Below are positions 1-6,850 of a DNA stretch of 12,120 nucleotides, one piece after another; within the stretch, counting starts at the first letter, position 1; every line of letters starts with the position of its first letter. The notes under the pieces were generated by a model. It was not told where the DNA came from, did not search any database, and saw nothing but the letters and a program-made list of their open reading frames with translations. Source of the DNA: Pseudomonadota bacterium (GTDB lineage: Bacteria > Desulfobacterota > Desulfobacteria > Desulfobacterales > ETH-SRB1). The stretch spans positions 1-12,120 of the forward strand of contig JAHIKR010000150.1 in assembly GCA_018897415.1 (NCBI GenBank). The letters are read 5' to 3'. A program made the position numbers and the translations under genes.

Positions 1-5
1 CGAAA

Positions 6-109
6 CCCTGGCCCAGACCGTGTCTACAGATTAGTAGACTGATTCCCTGGCTTAAACCGTAAAGTGCGGTACATACCAGGGCAGGATAGCACGTAGCACC
101 AGGGCGGGC
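6..109 (+). other. Candidate structured RNA / nested inverted repeats upstream of nikL
   Basis: Two copies of CCCTGGC (6-12 and 45-51) are followed by two copies of CCAGGGC (76-82 and 99-105), which are complementary to them. GTCTAC (22-27) can pair with GTAGAC (34-39), and ACCG (56-59) with CGGT (67-70) inside the 45-81 hairpin. Together they could form a three-way junction closed by 6-11 with 99-104. I cannot assign this to a known riboswitch: the B12 box expected of a cobalamin riboswitch is missing and I do not recognise the NiCo consensus. No reading frame longer than about 20 codons is open from the left edge, so the upstream gene is outside the window. Confidence 0.25.
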
Positions 110-114
110 AAATA

Positions 115-194
115 CGAATGACCAAAATCCAAAATTCTAAACGTGCTGAGCCCCGCAGATATTGGATAACTGTCTGAAATGTTTTGGTCGTTTG
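115..194. repeat. Long imperfect inverted repeat in the nikL leader
   Basis: CGAATGACCAAAA (115-127) can pair with TTTTGGTCGTTTG (182-194) over 13 positions, counting two G-T pairs. Inside it TCCAA (128-132) pairs with TTGGA (172-176). The flank at about 195-247 is a low-complexity run of ATTCGAAATT and TTTCGGATT-like words. The 1-313 stretch therefore has no gene and is made almost entirely of palindromic and low-complexity repeats. It may be an RNA hairpin or a small palindromic mobile remnant; the sequence does not decide. Confidence 0.35.
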
Positions 195-244
195 ATATTC
201 GAAATTAGATATTGTTTCGAGTTTCGATATTCGGATTTCGGATT

Positions 245-273
245 TTGAAGTCCCCAGAAACTCCTAATATTAA
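245..273 (+). promoter_or_regulatory. Possible sigma70-type promoter for nikL
   Basis: TTGAAG (245-250) and TATTAA (268-273) are separated by 17 bases, each matching four of six consensus positions. The implied transcript starts near 280, about 35 bases before the nikL ATG at 314. The match is modest and the operon could equally be transcribed from upstream of the window. Confidence 0.25.
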
Positions 274-313
274 AGCTTTAGCACCGACTTTGACATTTCC
301 CTGGGGGGTTTAT

Positions 314-982
314 ATGTTTGATTGCAGACGACTGCTTGTATATCTTTTCTTCCTGAGTATTTTTATTTTTTCTGACATACCGGCATTTGCTCACAAGGTA
401 TCAATATTTGCCTGGGTTGAAGGCGATACGGTTTATACTCAGAGCAAGTTCAGCAGGGGCAAAAAAACTAAAGGAGCTCCTGTAATTGTTTTCGATCTGG
501 AGGGGAACAAGCTTCTGGAAGGAAAAACCGATGACAAAGGTGAATTCTCTTTTAAAATACCAAAGAAAACCGCTCTTAAGGTCGTCCTAAAAGCTTCCAT
601 GGGCCACATGGCAGAATGGAAAATACCGCTCGAGGAAATCAATCCTGAGGCGGTATCAAAAGGCAGCACCACTGAATCTGATGTCAAAGACTCTTATGAA
701 GCAGCTTTTCATTCACCGGTAGATGTTCCGGGCAGCAATCCACCTCTTTCTTCCGAATCCTATGGAATTTCAAGACACGAAATAAAGAAGCTGATAGATG
801 AATCCCTGGACAAAAAACTGACACCTATTATGAATATGCTGGCAGATTCATACGAAGATGGCCCCAGTCTGACTGAAATAATAAGTGGAATAGGTTATAT
901 TTTTGGCCTCGTGGGCGTGGCCATGTATTTTACAAGCCGCAGAAAAAGAAATAACGGTAGCCGTTCACGGCTTGAAACTTGA
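314..982 (+). CDS. nikL: NikL/CbiL-type accessory protein of nickel/cobalt ECF transporter
   Basis: A 222-residue membrane-anchored extracytoplasmic protein, the extra component found with CbiM/NikM, CbiQ and CbiO in group I ECF importers for Ni2+ or Co2+. Residues 1-26 are a signal peptide ending in AFA, so the mature chain begins with His27 (HKVSIFAWVEG), the family's typical start. Residues about 50-105 form a beta-sandwich-like domain (GAPVIVFD, TDDKGEFSFKIP). A linker with predicted helix follows, then one C-terminal transmembrane helix (IGYIFGLVGVAMYF) and a basic tail (RRKRNN). I chose the ATG at 314 because GGGGGG lies 6-11 bases ahead. An in-frame ATG at 212 would add 34 residues from the repeat leader ahead of the signal peptide. 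The last codons (RSRLET and the stop) are supplied by an intergenic repeat that recurs near 11600. The partner cbiM/nikM is not visible. Confidence 0.85.
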   Translation: MFDCRRLLVYLFFLSIFIFSDIPAFAHKVSIFAWVEGDTVYTQSKFSRGKKTKGAPVIVFDLEGNKLLEGKTDDKGEFSFKIPKKTALKVVLKASMGHMAEWKIPLEEINPEAVSKGSTTESDVKDSYEAAFHSPVDVPGSNPPLSSESYGISRHEIKKLIDESLDKKLTPIMNMLADSYEDGPSLTEIISGIGYIFGLVGVAMYFTSRRKRNNGSRSRLET

Positions 983-1003
983 AATTGGAAAGTAGAAATT
1001 AGG
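958..1003 (+). repeat. Dispersed repeat covering the nikL stop codon (inverted copy at 11581-11625)
   Basis: Bases 965-1000 match the reverse complement of 11583-11618 with no mismatch over 36 nt, and a few flanking bases also agree. The repeat consists of CACGG followed by AAATTGG-like words. The nikL TGA (980-982) lies inside it, so the repeat has either replaced or formed the original end of the gene. Confidence 0.9.
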
Positions 1004-1043
1004 AAGAAAAACAGATCAGCCAAAAGTTCAGTTGTGAGAAGTT

Positions 1044-1071
1044 AACCGTGAACCGTGAACCATGAACCGTT
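1044..1071 (+). repeat. Four tandem AACCGTG heptamers carrying the cbiQ start codon
   Basis: Units at 1044-1050, 1051-1057, 1058-1064 and 1065-1071 read AACCGTG, AACCGTG, AACCATG and AACCGTT. The cbiQ ATG (1062-1064) is created by the third, variant unit. No Shine-Dalgarno sequence lies at the usual distance; the nearest purine run (GAGAAG) is about 20 bases upstream. Confidence 0.85.
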
Positions 1072-1820
1072 ACGAATTAACAAACATCAATTCGCTAATT
1101 AAGCGTCTTGATCCCAGGGTTAAGATACTTGAGGTATTTTTTTTCTCCATTGTTGTAGCTGTATCAAACAGCTTGCCGGTCCTTTTTTCAGCCCTTGCTA
1201 TTTCCTGCTGTATCGTTCTGGCAGCCAGAATACCGGCAAGGGAAATTTTCAGGCGTCTTGTGCCGGTCAATATGATGATAATTTTCCTCTGGTTTTTTCT
1301 TCCTTTTACTATTGAAGGAAAACATTTGTTTAATATTGGTCCGCTTGCAGTAACTCATGAAGGATTAATATATGCATTTCGAATAAGCATCAAATCTAAT
1401 GCCATGATGCTTATGTTAATCTCGCTTATAGCCTCAACTGCAATCTTTACACTGGGACATGCCATGCTTGAATTAAAGATGCCCAAAAAACTGGTGCATC
1501 TTTTTTTCTTCACATACCGCTATATTCATGTCATGAATAAAGAATATATCCGCTTAATAAATGCCATAAAAATAAGAGGATTCAGGCCTGGAACAAATTT
1601 GCACACGTACAGAACATTTGCTTATATAGTCGGCATGCTTTTGATAAAAAGCTTTGATCGTATGCAGAGAGTGCGTAATGCCATGCTGTGCCGAGGTTTT
1701 AAGGGTAATTTTTACACCATTAGAAATTTTTCTTTAAAAAAAATTGACGCCATCTCTATTGTTTTTATGTTTGCGGTTCTTATTATTCTGGGGATACTGG
1801 AGTGGACAGCCATAATCTGA
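1062..1820 (+). CDS. cbiQ: CbiQ, transmembrane (T) component of nickel/cobalt ECF transporter
   Basis: A 252-residue integral membrane protein that couples the ATPase dimer to the substrate-binding subunit. The N-terminal RLDPRVKI (16-23) is typical of CbiQ. Several hydrophobic segments are visible (about 24-55, 68-82, 112-132, 183-196, 231-248). The two Ala-x-x-x-Arg-Gly coupling motifs that dock on the ATPase are both present: AIKIRG (168-173) and AMLCRG (207-212), each within a basic cytoplasmic helix. Length is normal for the family. The ATG lies within a heptamer repeat and has no clear ribosome binding site, but the N-terminus aligns well with family starts and no alternative exists nearby. 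The end overlaps cbiO by 19 bases, so cbiO translation is probably coupled to it. Confidence 0.93.
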   Translation: MNRYELTNINSLIKRLDPRVKILEVFFFSIVVAVSNSLPVLFSALAISCCIVLAARIPAREIFRRLVPVNMMIIFLWFFLPFTIEGKHLFNIGPLAVTHEGLIYAFRISIKSNAMMLMLISLIASTAIFTLGHAMLELKMPKKLVHLFFFTYRYIHVMNKEYIRLINAIKIRGFRPGTNLHTYRTFAYIVGMLLIKSFDRMQRVRNAMLCRGFKGNFYTIRNFSLKKIDAISIVFMFAVLIILGILEWTAII

Positions 1821-2530
1821 TCATAAACCTTACAGATATATCTTTCAGCTATAACGGTGGCCCAACTGTCCTTAACGGGCTTAACCTGAAGTTTTCAAAG
1901 AATGAAAAAATCGGTCTTATGGGACCCAATGGCTGCGGGAAAACCACTCTTTTCCACATAATCATGGGCCTGTTAAAACCCCTGTCTGGAAAGATTGAAA
2001 TTTTCGGCAAAACCGCAAAAGAAGAAAAAGACTTCATTGATGTGCGCCGGAAAATCGGCTTGCTTTTTCAGGATGCCGACGACCAGCTTTTCAGCCCAAC
2101 TGTACTGGAAGACGTTGCCTTCGGCCCTTTGAATCTAGGCAAATCAAAGGATGAGGCTATTGATATTGCACGTAAAACTCTGGATTTTCTTGGTCTATCA
2201 GGATTTGAGGACAGGTTTACCTACAAGCTATCCGGTGGAGAAAAAAGGCTGGTATCTCTGGCCACAGTCCTTGCCATGGAACCTGAAATACTGCTTCTTG
2301 ATGAGCCGACTACAGGCCTTGACGAAAAAACAAAAACAAAGATAAAAAAAGCTCTATCCGAGCTTGATCTCTCCTATATTCTCATATCACATGAATTCGA
2401 TTTGCTCTCCGAAATAACGGATTCAATTTATACAATGGATAAAGGGAAAATATTTTATGACGAGGAAGTTCATCTGCACGAGCATGTTCACGCTCATCCC
2501 CATGGTTTATACCGCCACGAGCATGAGTAA
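1802..2530 (+). CDS. cbiO: CbiO, ATP-binding (A) component of nickel/cobalt ECF transporter
   Basis: A 242-residue ABC ATPase that drives metal import with CbiQ. Visible in order: Walker A GPNGCGKT (41-48), Q-loop LLFQDADDQLF (Gln90), signature LSGGE (143-147), Walker B ILLLDE (163-168), D-loop GLD (172-174) and switch His197 (LISHEFD). The start is GTG at 1802, overlapping cbiQ, with GGGGA (1790-1794) as ribosome binding site. The C-terminus (224-241) is His-rich with eight histidines alternating with acidic, aliphatic or aromatic residues. Such a tail fits metal binding or sensing in the cytoplasm and supports nickel or cobalt as substrate, though nothing here separates the two. The last nine codons recur as a relic at 5270-5298. 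Confidence 0.95.
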   Translation: MDSHNLIINLTDISFSYNGGPTVLNGLNLKFSKNEKIGLMGPNGCGKTTLFHIIMGLLKPLSGKIEIFGKTAKEEKDFIDVRRKIGLLFQDADDQLFSPTVLEDVAFGPLNLGKSKDEAIDIARKTLDFLGLSGFEDRFTYKLSGGEKRLVSLATVLAMEPEILLLDEPTTGLDEKTKTKIKKALSELDLSYILISHEFDLLSEITDSIYTMDKGKIFYDEEVHLHEHVHAHPHGLYRHEHE

Positions 2531-2681
2531 TAACAGTAAGCAGCCCCACCCACAGCTCAACCTTAAAGATATCAAAAAGACATCAAAATATTATTGGAGT
2601 AAGTAGAATCAGAGATAGCAGTAAACACAACTTTGGAGTATTTCTGTGCACCCCAATATATTGTGTTCGCCACGAAAATAA

Positions 2682-2716
2682 AAAAGTGCAGAATAGAAAC
2701 GATATTCCGCACTTTT
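2682..2716. terminator. Hairpin between convergent operons, probable terminator
   Basis: AAAAGTGC (2682-2689) pairs with GCACTTTT (2709-2716); after one A-C mismatch GAAT (2691-2694) pairs with ATTC (2704-2707), leaving a 9-base loop. The A and T runs on the two sides allow it to act in both directions, which suits its place between cbiO (+) and the 2927 gene (-). The T run is short, so strength is uncertain. The rest of 2531-2926 holds only a 9-bp AT-rich inverted repeat (2836-2844 with 2876-2884) and no gene I would support. Confidence 0.5.
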
Positions 2717-2926
2717 CATTTAAGATACTGGCCGAGGACAAATAGTCGCATGATTCAGTTCCGAGATTGTCATACGAGAGGCGTTACGGATCGCATATCT
2801 AAGTTTTTCAGAGGTATGGAAAACCTAAAATATGTTTGATATATTTGTATTTTTAAACGGCTATTTATTTTCATAATATATCAACCATCTCACAATTAAA
2901 ATACAGGTATAATACATTATAAAACA

Positions 2927-3373
2927 TTATTGAGCGATAGGTCCAAAGTAAAAAATGTTCGACTGAGGGTTGATTGCAAATTTAATTCTACTGAGGAATC
3001 CGTCTAATCCAATGAAGTTAGGAAGGTTGCGTTCATCTTGCGGAACGAAGACTGTCCCCTCAATAATGATATCCTCCCCTTGTTCAGCGCATATTCTAAC
3101 AGGAAGTCTAATCAAAACTCCTCCTGTCTTTTCACCACGAATGTTTAAGCATTTTGTATCTATAGCTTCATCTTTATAATTTGGGTTCAATTCTATTGCT
3201 TGTTCTTTATTTAAAATACACCACGGTGCACCTGTGTCCAAAACTGCGAAAGTTTTAGGAAGGGTATCAAACTGAACCGATACATATATTCTGCTCTCAG
3301 GATGTTCCCCAATTTTATCTATGTAACTGGTCTGGCTACACGCAAAAATGGTTCCATCATCATGTCGAAGCAT
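2927..3373 (-). CDS. Retropepsin-like aspartic protease-fold protein
   Basis: A 148-residue protein with the hallmarks of one retropepsin lobe. The catalytic-type motif DTGA sits at 46-49 in the usual hydrophobic setting (FAVLDTGAPWCIL). A second hydrophobic-Gly motif (NFIGLDGFLSRIKFAI, 119-134) matches the psi-loop of the family, where a Gly closes the active-site region. There is no signal peptide, so it should be cytoplasmic and would work as a homodimer if active. It is the last gene of a three-gene operon, starting 11 bases after the stop of the 3385-4011 gene, behind GAGAAG. The substrate is unknown. It could be a protease processing one of its partners or a non-catalytic binding fold, since many bacterial DTG proteins are uncharacterised. 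Fold call fairly sure, activity unsure. Confidence 0.7.
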   Translation of the reverse strand: MLRHDDGTIFACSQTSYIDKIGEHPESRIYVSVQFDTLPKTFAVLDTGAPWCILNKEQAIELNPNYKDEAIDTKCLNIRGEKTGGVLIRLPVRICAEQGEDIIIEGTVFVPQDERNLPNFIGLDGFLSRIKFAINPQSNIFYFGPIAQ

Positions 3374-3384
3374 ATTCTTCTCGC

Positions 3385-4011
3385 CTATAATACTTTGATA
3401 ATAAATACATCTCTGCCTTTATAGGTTTTAGCTAACTTACTATAGGAATTTGAAACACCTAATAGTCTCCCATTTGAAACTGCAATCCACTTTTTTTCAA
3501 ATTCTTTTCCCAAGTTTTTTAAAAACTGTGTAGTCTCTTGAATACCTTCTGTTTCTGATTTATTAGAACTAACCACTTTTGAAGGCGCGATAATATTTTT
3601 TGCGACACTGAATTTTTTTTCATCAGGAAAAAATTTGACAGCAAGCTGGAAAAGTTCTCTTGCTTTTTCAATTTCTTCAGATGATAAAAAACTTTCAAAT
3701 AATTCATAAACTTTATTTTTTAAACCTTCATTATACAATTCTTTTTGTTCTGGCACCCTTTTTTGGATTTTTTCAATCATATCTTCAAAAGAGGCTAAAC
3801 TATCAATTGAAGCAATCTGATCTTCTAATGCCATCCCTTGGGATACTATTGTATAGGAGTGACTTTTATAGAACTCAGAAGGGATATAGCAATCAGGCTT
3901 GACCTTATTGTTCGCAAATTGAGCATACCTAACCAATCTGCCTAAACATATATAGTTAATTACTGCAGTTGTTGTTGAATCTTCGGCTGAATAAACTTCT
4001 GTACTAAACAT
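3385..4011 (-). CDS. Uncharacterised protein with DUF5678-like C-terminus
   Basis: A 208-residue soluble protein, the middle gene of the operon. Its ATG follows directly on the TAA of the upstream TIGR04255 gene with no gap, so the two are probably translationally coupled. The middle (about 75-140) is rich in charged helices, with a TPR-like segment EKARELFQLAVKFFP (115-129). The C-terminus (about 169-208) contains KKWIAVSNGRLLGVSNSY and ends in DVFIIKVL, resembling the short DUF5678 module (a W-[IV]-A-V-x-x-G-R-[LV] pattern and a terminal strand). The N-terminal 70 residues match nothing I know. AT content is high like its two neighbours and unlike the flanking genes, which suggests acquisition as a unit. 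Function unknown. Confidence 0.65.
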   Translation of the reverse strand: MFSTEVYSAEDSTTTAVINYICLGRLVRYAQFANNKVKPDCYIPSEFYKSHSYTIVSQGMALEDQIASIDSLASFEDMIEKIQKRVPEQKELYNEGLKNKVYELFESFLSSEEIEKARELFQLAVKFFPDEKKFSVAKNIIAPSKVVSSNKSETEGIQETTQFLKNLGKEFEKKWIAVSNGRLLGVSNSYSKLAKTYKGRDVFIIKVL

Positions 4012-4740
4012 TTAAATCACACCATATTTTGGGTCAAAAGTTTTTAGAAAATCTGGATTCAACAAACTAAAAAACAGCTTTTTTTCTTCCTTATGAGCAT
4101 TTTCAATCAACTCATTTATGTGCTCAAATTTTATTTTTCTTTCTAATGAAACATCTATATCAATTATCGAACCCTTGGCTATCTTATCAGGTGCCTGCAA
4201 TTTCACTTGAGCATTATTTACCAGGATGAGTTTAGACGCAAAATCGCCTGTCTTCATTACAATTGTTAAATTATTTTCGTTTTTAAATAGATTTTTATTC
4301 TCAAGTTGTATTTTTAGCATAGATTTCTCATAGATATTTATATCAGCAAAAAAGTTTATGTATCTTAAACCAAATCTTTCAATTCTATCTACTATCCCCA
4401 ACCCTGATAACTTTTCAAACGTATCCTTAATTTTATCTGAAAACGTATCCCAACCTACATACTCTTTTACATTTGCTAAAGAGAACACTTTAGGACCTAC
4501 CTGCATTATGTAATTACTTTTATGCAATTTATAGTAAGGCATGTATATTAGGTTCGGGTCTTGTGACCTAATAGCCTCTGGCAACTGCAAAACTGGTAAT
4601 TTTTCTGGTCCCTCAAATTCATTATGGAATTTATTATAGATTACACCAAAAACAGCATCATCTGGTAAGTTTGTAACAAATCTTAATTCCACAATTGCTT
4701 CGACAATGGGACATGGTGTTATTTTAGTCGGTATATCCAT
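4012..4740 (-). CDS. TIGR04255 family protein
   Basis: A 242-residue protein of the sporadically distributed TIGR04255 family, of unknown function. Family features are clear: the opening IPTKITPCPIVEAIVELRF, the central RIERFGLRYINFF (about 120-132), and the closing stretch with HINELIENAHKEEKKLFF followed by LNPDF and Tyr near the end. No signal peptide or membrane segment is seen. I chose the ATG at 4740 because AGGAAA precedes it at a good distance. The longer frame opening with TTG at 4815 would add 25 residues, but it would start upstream of the predicted transcription start near 4796. First gene of the operon, directly abutting the next. Sporadic family distribution plus the AT-rich cassette suggest an accessory, horizontally moved role. 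Confidence 0.85.
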   Translation of the reverse strand: MDIPTKITPCPIVEAIVELRFVTNLPDDAVFGVIYNKFHNEFEGPEKLPVLQLPEAIRSQDPNLIYMPYYKLHKSNYIMQVGPKVFSLANVKEYVGWDTFSDKIKDTFEKLSGLGIVDRIERFGLRYINFFADINIYEKSMLKIQLENKNLFKNENNLTIVMKTGDFASKLILVNNAQVKLQAPDKIAKGSIIDIDVSLERKIKFEHINELIENAHKEEKKLFFSLLNPDFLKTFDPKYGVI

Positions 4741-4802
4741 AAGTTTCCTATCATATAATTTGTATTCAAATAAAAAGAAAGAACATTCAACTTGTTTATT
4801 AA

Positions 4803-4831
4803 TTAATATTGCCAATTTAGCAACATGTCAA
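4803..4831 (-). promoter_or_regulatory. Sigma70-type promoter of the TIGR04255 operon
   Basis: On the - strand, TTGACA (4831-4826, a perfect -35) is followed after 17 bases by TATTAA (4808-4803). Transcription would begin near 4796 and give a leader of about 55 bases before the ATG at 4740. No operator-like palindrome is obvious. Confidence 0.6.
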
Positions 4832-5126
4832 CAAAATCGAAGCTTTTACACTTATTTTATTATGTCTTTTTGGATACTAACCAATATCTGATGGTCTCGT
4901 AAAAAGTCAGGCGTGATATTTGCCGAACTTAAGCGTATTAATAATGTTAACGACCATTATATTGTAAGCAGGTCAATAATTACATCGTTTTGCTCTTTGA
5001 TAAATAAAAAATAGCGCCTCGGAGAACTTTATGCCTCACAAAGGCATTCTACCGACATCATTCTCACTACTTTAATGGCAGCAGCCCTGAAGATGTTCAC
5101 TCCCAAAGCCTTTAAGGTTGGAGGCC
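4832..5126. other. Intergenic stretch without a supportable gene
   Basis: This AT-rich gap holds GATGGTCTCGTAAAAAGTC (about 4891-4909), which resembles intergenic repeats I associate with Desulfobacterota genomes (recollection, not checked). It also holds a 6-bp hairpin ATGCCT/AGGCAT (5031-5036 with 5042-5047). An open frame on the - strand through 5029-5292 runs across the GGGGACGTCC repeats and the cbiO relic and is not credible as a gene. Confidence 0.4.
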
Positions 5127-5260
5127 AGTAGGGGACGTCCGAGTAGCAGTAGGGGACGTCCGGTAGCAGAGCAGTAGGGGACGTCCGTGAAATATTAACT
5201 TTCTCGGTCCCCACGGCCCCTGTACACTGGAATGTCAAAATGTCACGGACGTCCCCTACT
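5127..5260. repeat. GGGGACGTCC repeat cluster (REP/RAYT-like palindromic unit)
   Basis: Three direct copies of AGTAGGGGACGTCCG lie at 5127-5141, 5148-5162 and 5173-5187, and one inverted copy lies at 5246-5260. The third copy with two more bases (5173-5189) is a perfect 17-nt inverted partner of 5244-5260. The core GGACGTCC is itself a palindrome. Clustered, paired inverted units of this size resemble REP/REPIN elements mobilised by IS200-like REP-associated tyrosine transposases. No such transposase gene is in the window. Confidence 0.7.
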
Positions 5261-5266
5261 TTCCCT

Positions 5267-5298
5267 CCCATGGCTACTATCGCCACGAGCACGAGTAA
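5267..5298 (+). pseudogene. Relic of a second cbiO 3' end
   Basis: Bases 5270-5298 read HGYYRHEHE-stop, against HGLYRHEHE-stop at the end of cbiO (2502-2530). Most differences are third-position synonymous changes (CAT/CAC, GGT/GGC, TAC/TAT), so both copies evolved under coding selection before this one was lost. Similarity continues past the stop: CCACAGCTCA then CTTAAAGATATCAAAAA occur after both, with about 19 bases missing from this copy, and AATCAGAGATA recurs near 5367. Everything upstream of 5267 is replaced by the GGGGACGTCC repeats. It is the leftover of a diverged paralogous transporter operon or of a recombined allele. Confidence 0.75.
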
Positions 5299-5403
5299 CC
5301 ACAGCTCAAGCTTAAAGATATCAAAAATATATCAAACTATATCAAACTATTCTTAAAATCAGTGTAATCAGAGATAAATAGCAGATATCTTTAGCACTAC
5401 GCA

Positions 5404-6774
5404 TCAGTGCTGGCTGATTGCTGGTCCTTTCATTATAGCTATTAGCTTTTTCGCAATTTGGAGCCGGTTAAGAGCTCTTAGTTCTTTGATGAACGTTTCT
5501 ATTTCCACTGTCGACATGCCGTGATCTATTAGCCAGCGTTTGAGCTTATCTATCCAGGGGTCGTCAGGCAGTTCTTGCGGCACATATGTGCTACTCATAA
5601 TGACAACATAATTGGGATCTTTTTCTAATTTGTTGATTATCTCTGGCTCACCCTTCACCGCTACTACGTTGCCATAGTGAGGACATGGCTCTTCCCGTGG
5701 CCAAGATGGAGCACCTGTAACATCCACGAACCCACTGAGTTGATAATGGTCAGTAATGACAGCACGTCGTTTGTCAAACCATGTGCCAGTTCCAGTCCAT
5801 TCCGATAGAACAATGATAAATCCTGCGCTTACTGCTTCTCTCAAAGGGTTAATAGGACTGGAATGTATCTGCTGGCTAACTTTTGTAATCCTATAGTCGG
5901 TCAGTCTATTGCCTCCTGGGAAAGCAACATTCGGCCCATACTCAATCCCCTTGTTCTGCTCGGCCGGTATATACAAAAAAGTGGGAGCTCCATTGACTGG
6001 TAGTGAAGAAACGATTAAGGTTGCTTGCTTCTCACCCAGAGATAGGTTCCCTCTCTCTGCTGTAGCTTTTGGCAAACTGACGGCCATGAGATTGTTCCCT
6101 ACAGTTTTGTAACGAGCAGCAAATCTTCTAATTATTACTGAAAGCAGCGAGAGGATCGTTTTAGGACTGACATCCTTCGATGCACACCGCTTCAAATTCC
6201 TATTCAATTCACGAACATACATCTTGTCTTCAGCAGATACTGGCTGTTGACCTGTGAGCAAAAAGAAACATTTGTCTGACTTTTTGAGTTCTGGAGATAA
6301 CCATATCTCAAACTCATTGTTTGCTTCAGCCAAGAGGTGCCCATGTTTGTTTCCAGCCTGGTAATTAGAAATGAGGATCACTGTAGGACTGAGAGTTGCC
6401 CCTGCTGATTGCTTGATCCATCCAGCTCCTACAAATGCATGTCGCTTTGCAATCTGGAACCTGCTTTGTTGCCAGCCTCTAGGCCTCCGAATACTCCTAA
6501 AATAGCACGTCGCCCTATCACGCACAGCCTCAATAGCGTCTTTAAGAGACCGGTGTGCTGGATCAGAAAGCACCTCTGTAAGCCAAATGTCAGTTTTCTT
6601 GTTTTCAATCTTGGCAAGGCCGGTATAGCCAAAGGTCATAATGCTGCCAAAAAGAACTGCCTTATTTTGATCATCTTCGACTGGTACAGGTGTACCTGTA
6701 CTCAAATCCACTAGGCGCCTATCGGATACTTGAATGGCGTGATTATGTGTCACACAGGTCAAGACCAAGGTCAC
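5404..6774 (-). CDS. Proteasome-like Ntn-hydrolase protein with long C-terminal extension
   Basis: A 456-residue protein whose N-terminal ~235 residues look like a proteasome beta-type Ntn fold. It begins MTLVLTCV, and if Met is removed, as is usual before Thr, Thr2 becomes the N-terminal nucleophile. Asp18 (VSDRR) then falls at the Asp17 position of proteasome numbering. Lys38 (DQNKAV) would be the Lys33 equivalent after a slightly longer loop, and FGYTGLA (48-54) fits the following strand. VGNNLMAVSLP (225-235) resembles the closing strand. Residues 236-456 match nothing I know and end in a helical, basic tail. The start is GTG at 6774, the only possible start, since an in-frame TGA lies 11 codons upstream. 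AGGAG and AGAGG precede it. It stands alone, downstream of the attC-like site. Peptidase activity is inferred. Confidence 0.65.
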   Translation of the reverse strand: MTLVLTCVTHNHAIQVSDRRLVDLSTGTPVPVEDDQNKAVLFGSIMTFGYTGLAKIENKKTDIWLTEVLSDPAHRSLKDAIEAVRDRATCYFRSIRRPRGWQQSRFQIAKRHAFVGAGWIKQSAGATLSPTVILISNYQAGNKHGHLLAEANNEFEIWLSPELKKSDKCFFLLTGQQPVSAEDKMYVRELNRNLKRCASKDVSPKTILSLLSVIIRRFAARYKTVGNNLMAVSLPKATAERGNLSLGEKQATLIVSSLPVNGAPTFLYIPAEQNKGIEYGPNVAFPGGNRLTDYRITKVSQQIHSSPINPLREAVSAGFIIVLSEWTGTGTWFDKRRAVITDHYQLSGFVDVTGAPSWPREEPCPHYGNVVAVKGEPEIINKLEKDPNYVVIMSSTYVPQELPDDPWIDKLKRWLIDHGMSTVEIETFIKELRALNRLQIAKKLIAIMKGPAISQH

Positions 6775-6850
6775 AGGCCTCTTCTCCTGTACAGGGGATT
6801 CCCATCAGCCAGCATTCTTTGATCACCTCGCTTGATGAGTTGATATGGAA

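Noticed and set aside
212..313. Longer nikL start at 212
   Set aside because: The extra 34 residues come from low-complexity repeat sequence and would bury the signal peptide.
1..313. Cobalamin riboswitch
   Set aside because: The conserved B12 box and flanking core motifs are not present despite a suitable position.
2633..2839. 68-codon open frame on the + strand
   Set aside because: It crosses the terminator-like hairpin at 2682-2716, has no ribosome binding site and no recognisable protein pattern.
4741..4815. N-terminal extension of the TIGR04255 protein from a TTG at 4815
   Set aside because: The ATG at 4740 has a good Shine-Dalgarno sequence, fits the family start, and lies after the predicted transcription start near 4796.
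5127..5187. CRISPR array
   Set aside because: Only three units of 15 bp with 6-10 bp gaps, plus an inverted copy; far too short and irregular for repeats and spacers.
5029..5292. 87-codon open frame on the - strand
   Set aside because: It runs through the GGGGACGTCC repeats and antisense to the cbiO relic; composition and lack of a ribosome binding site argue against a gene.
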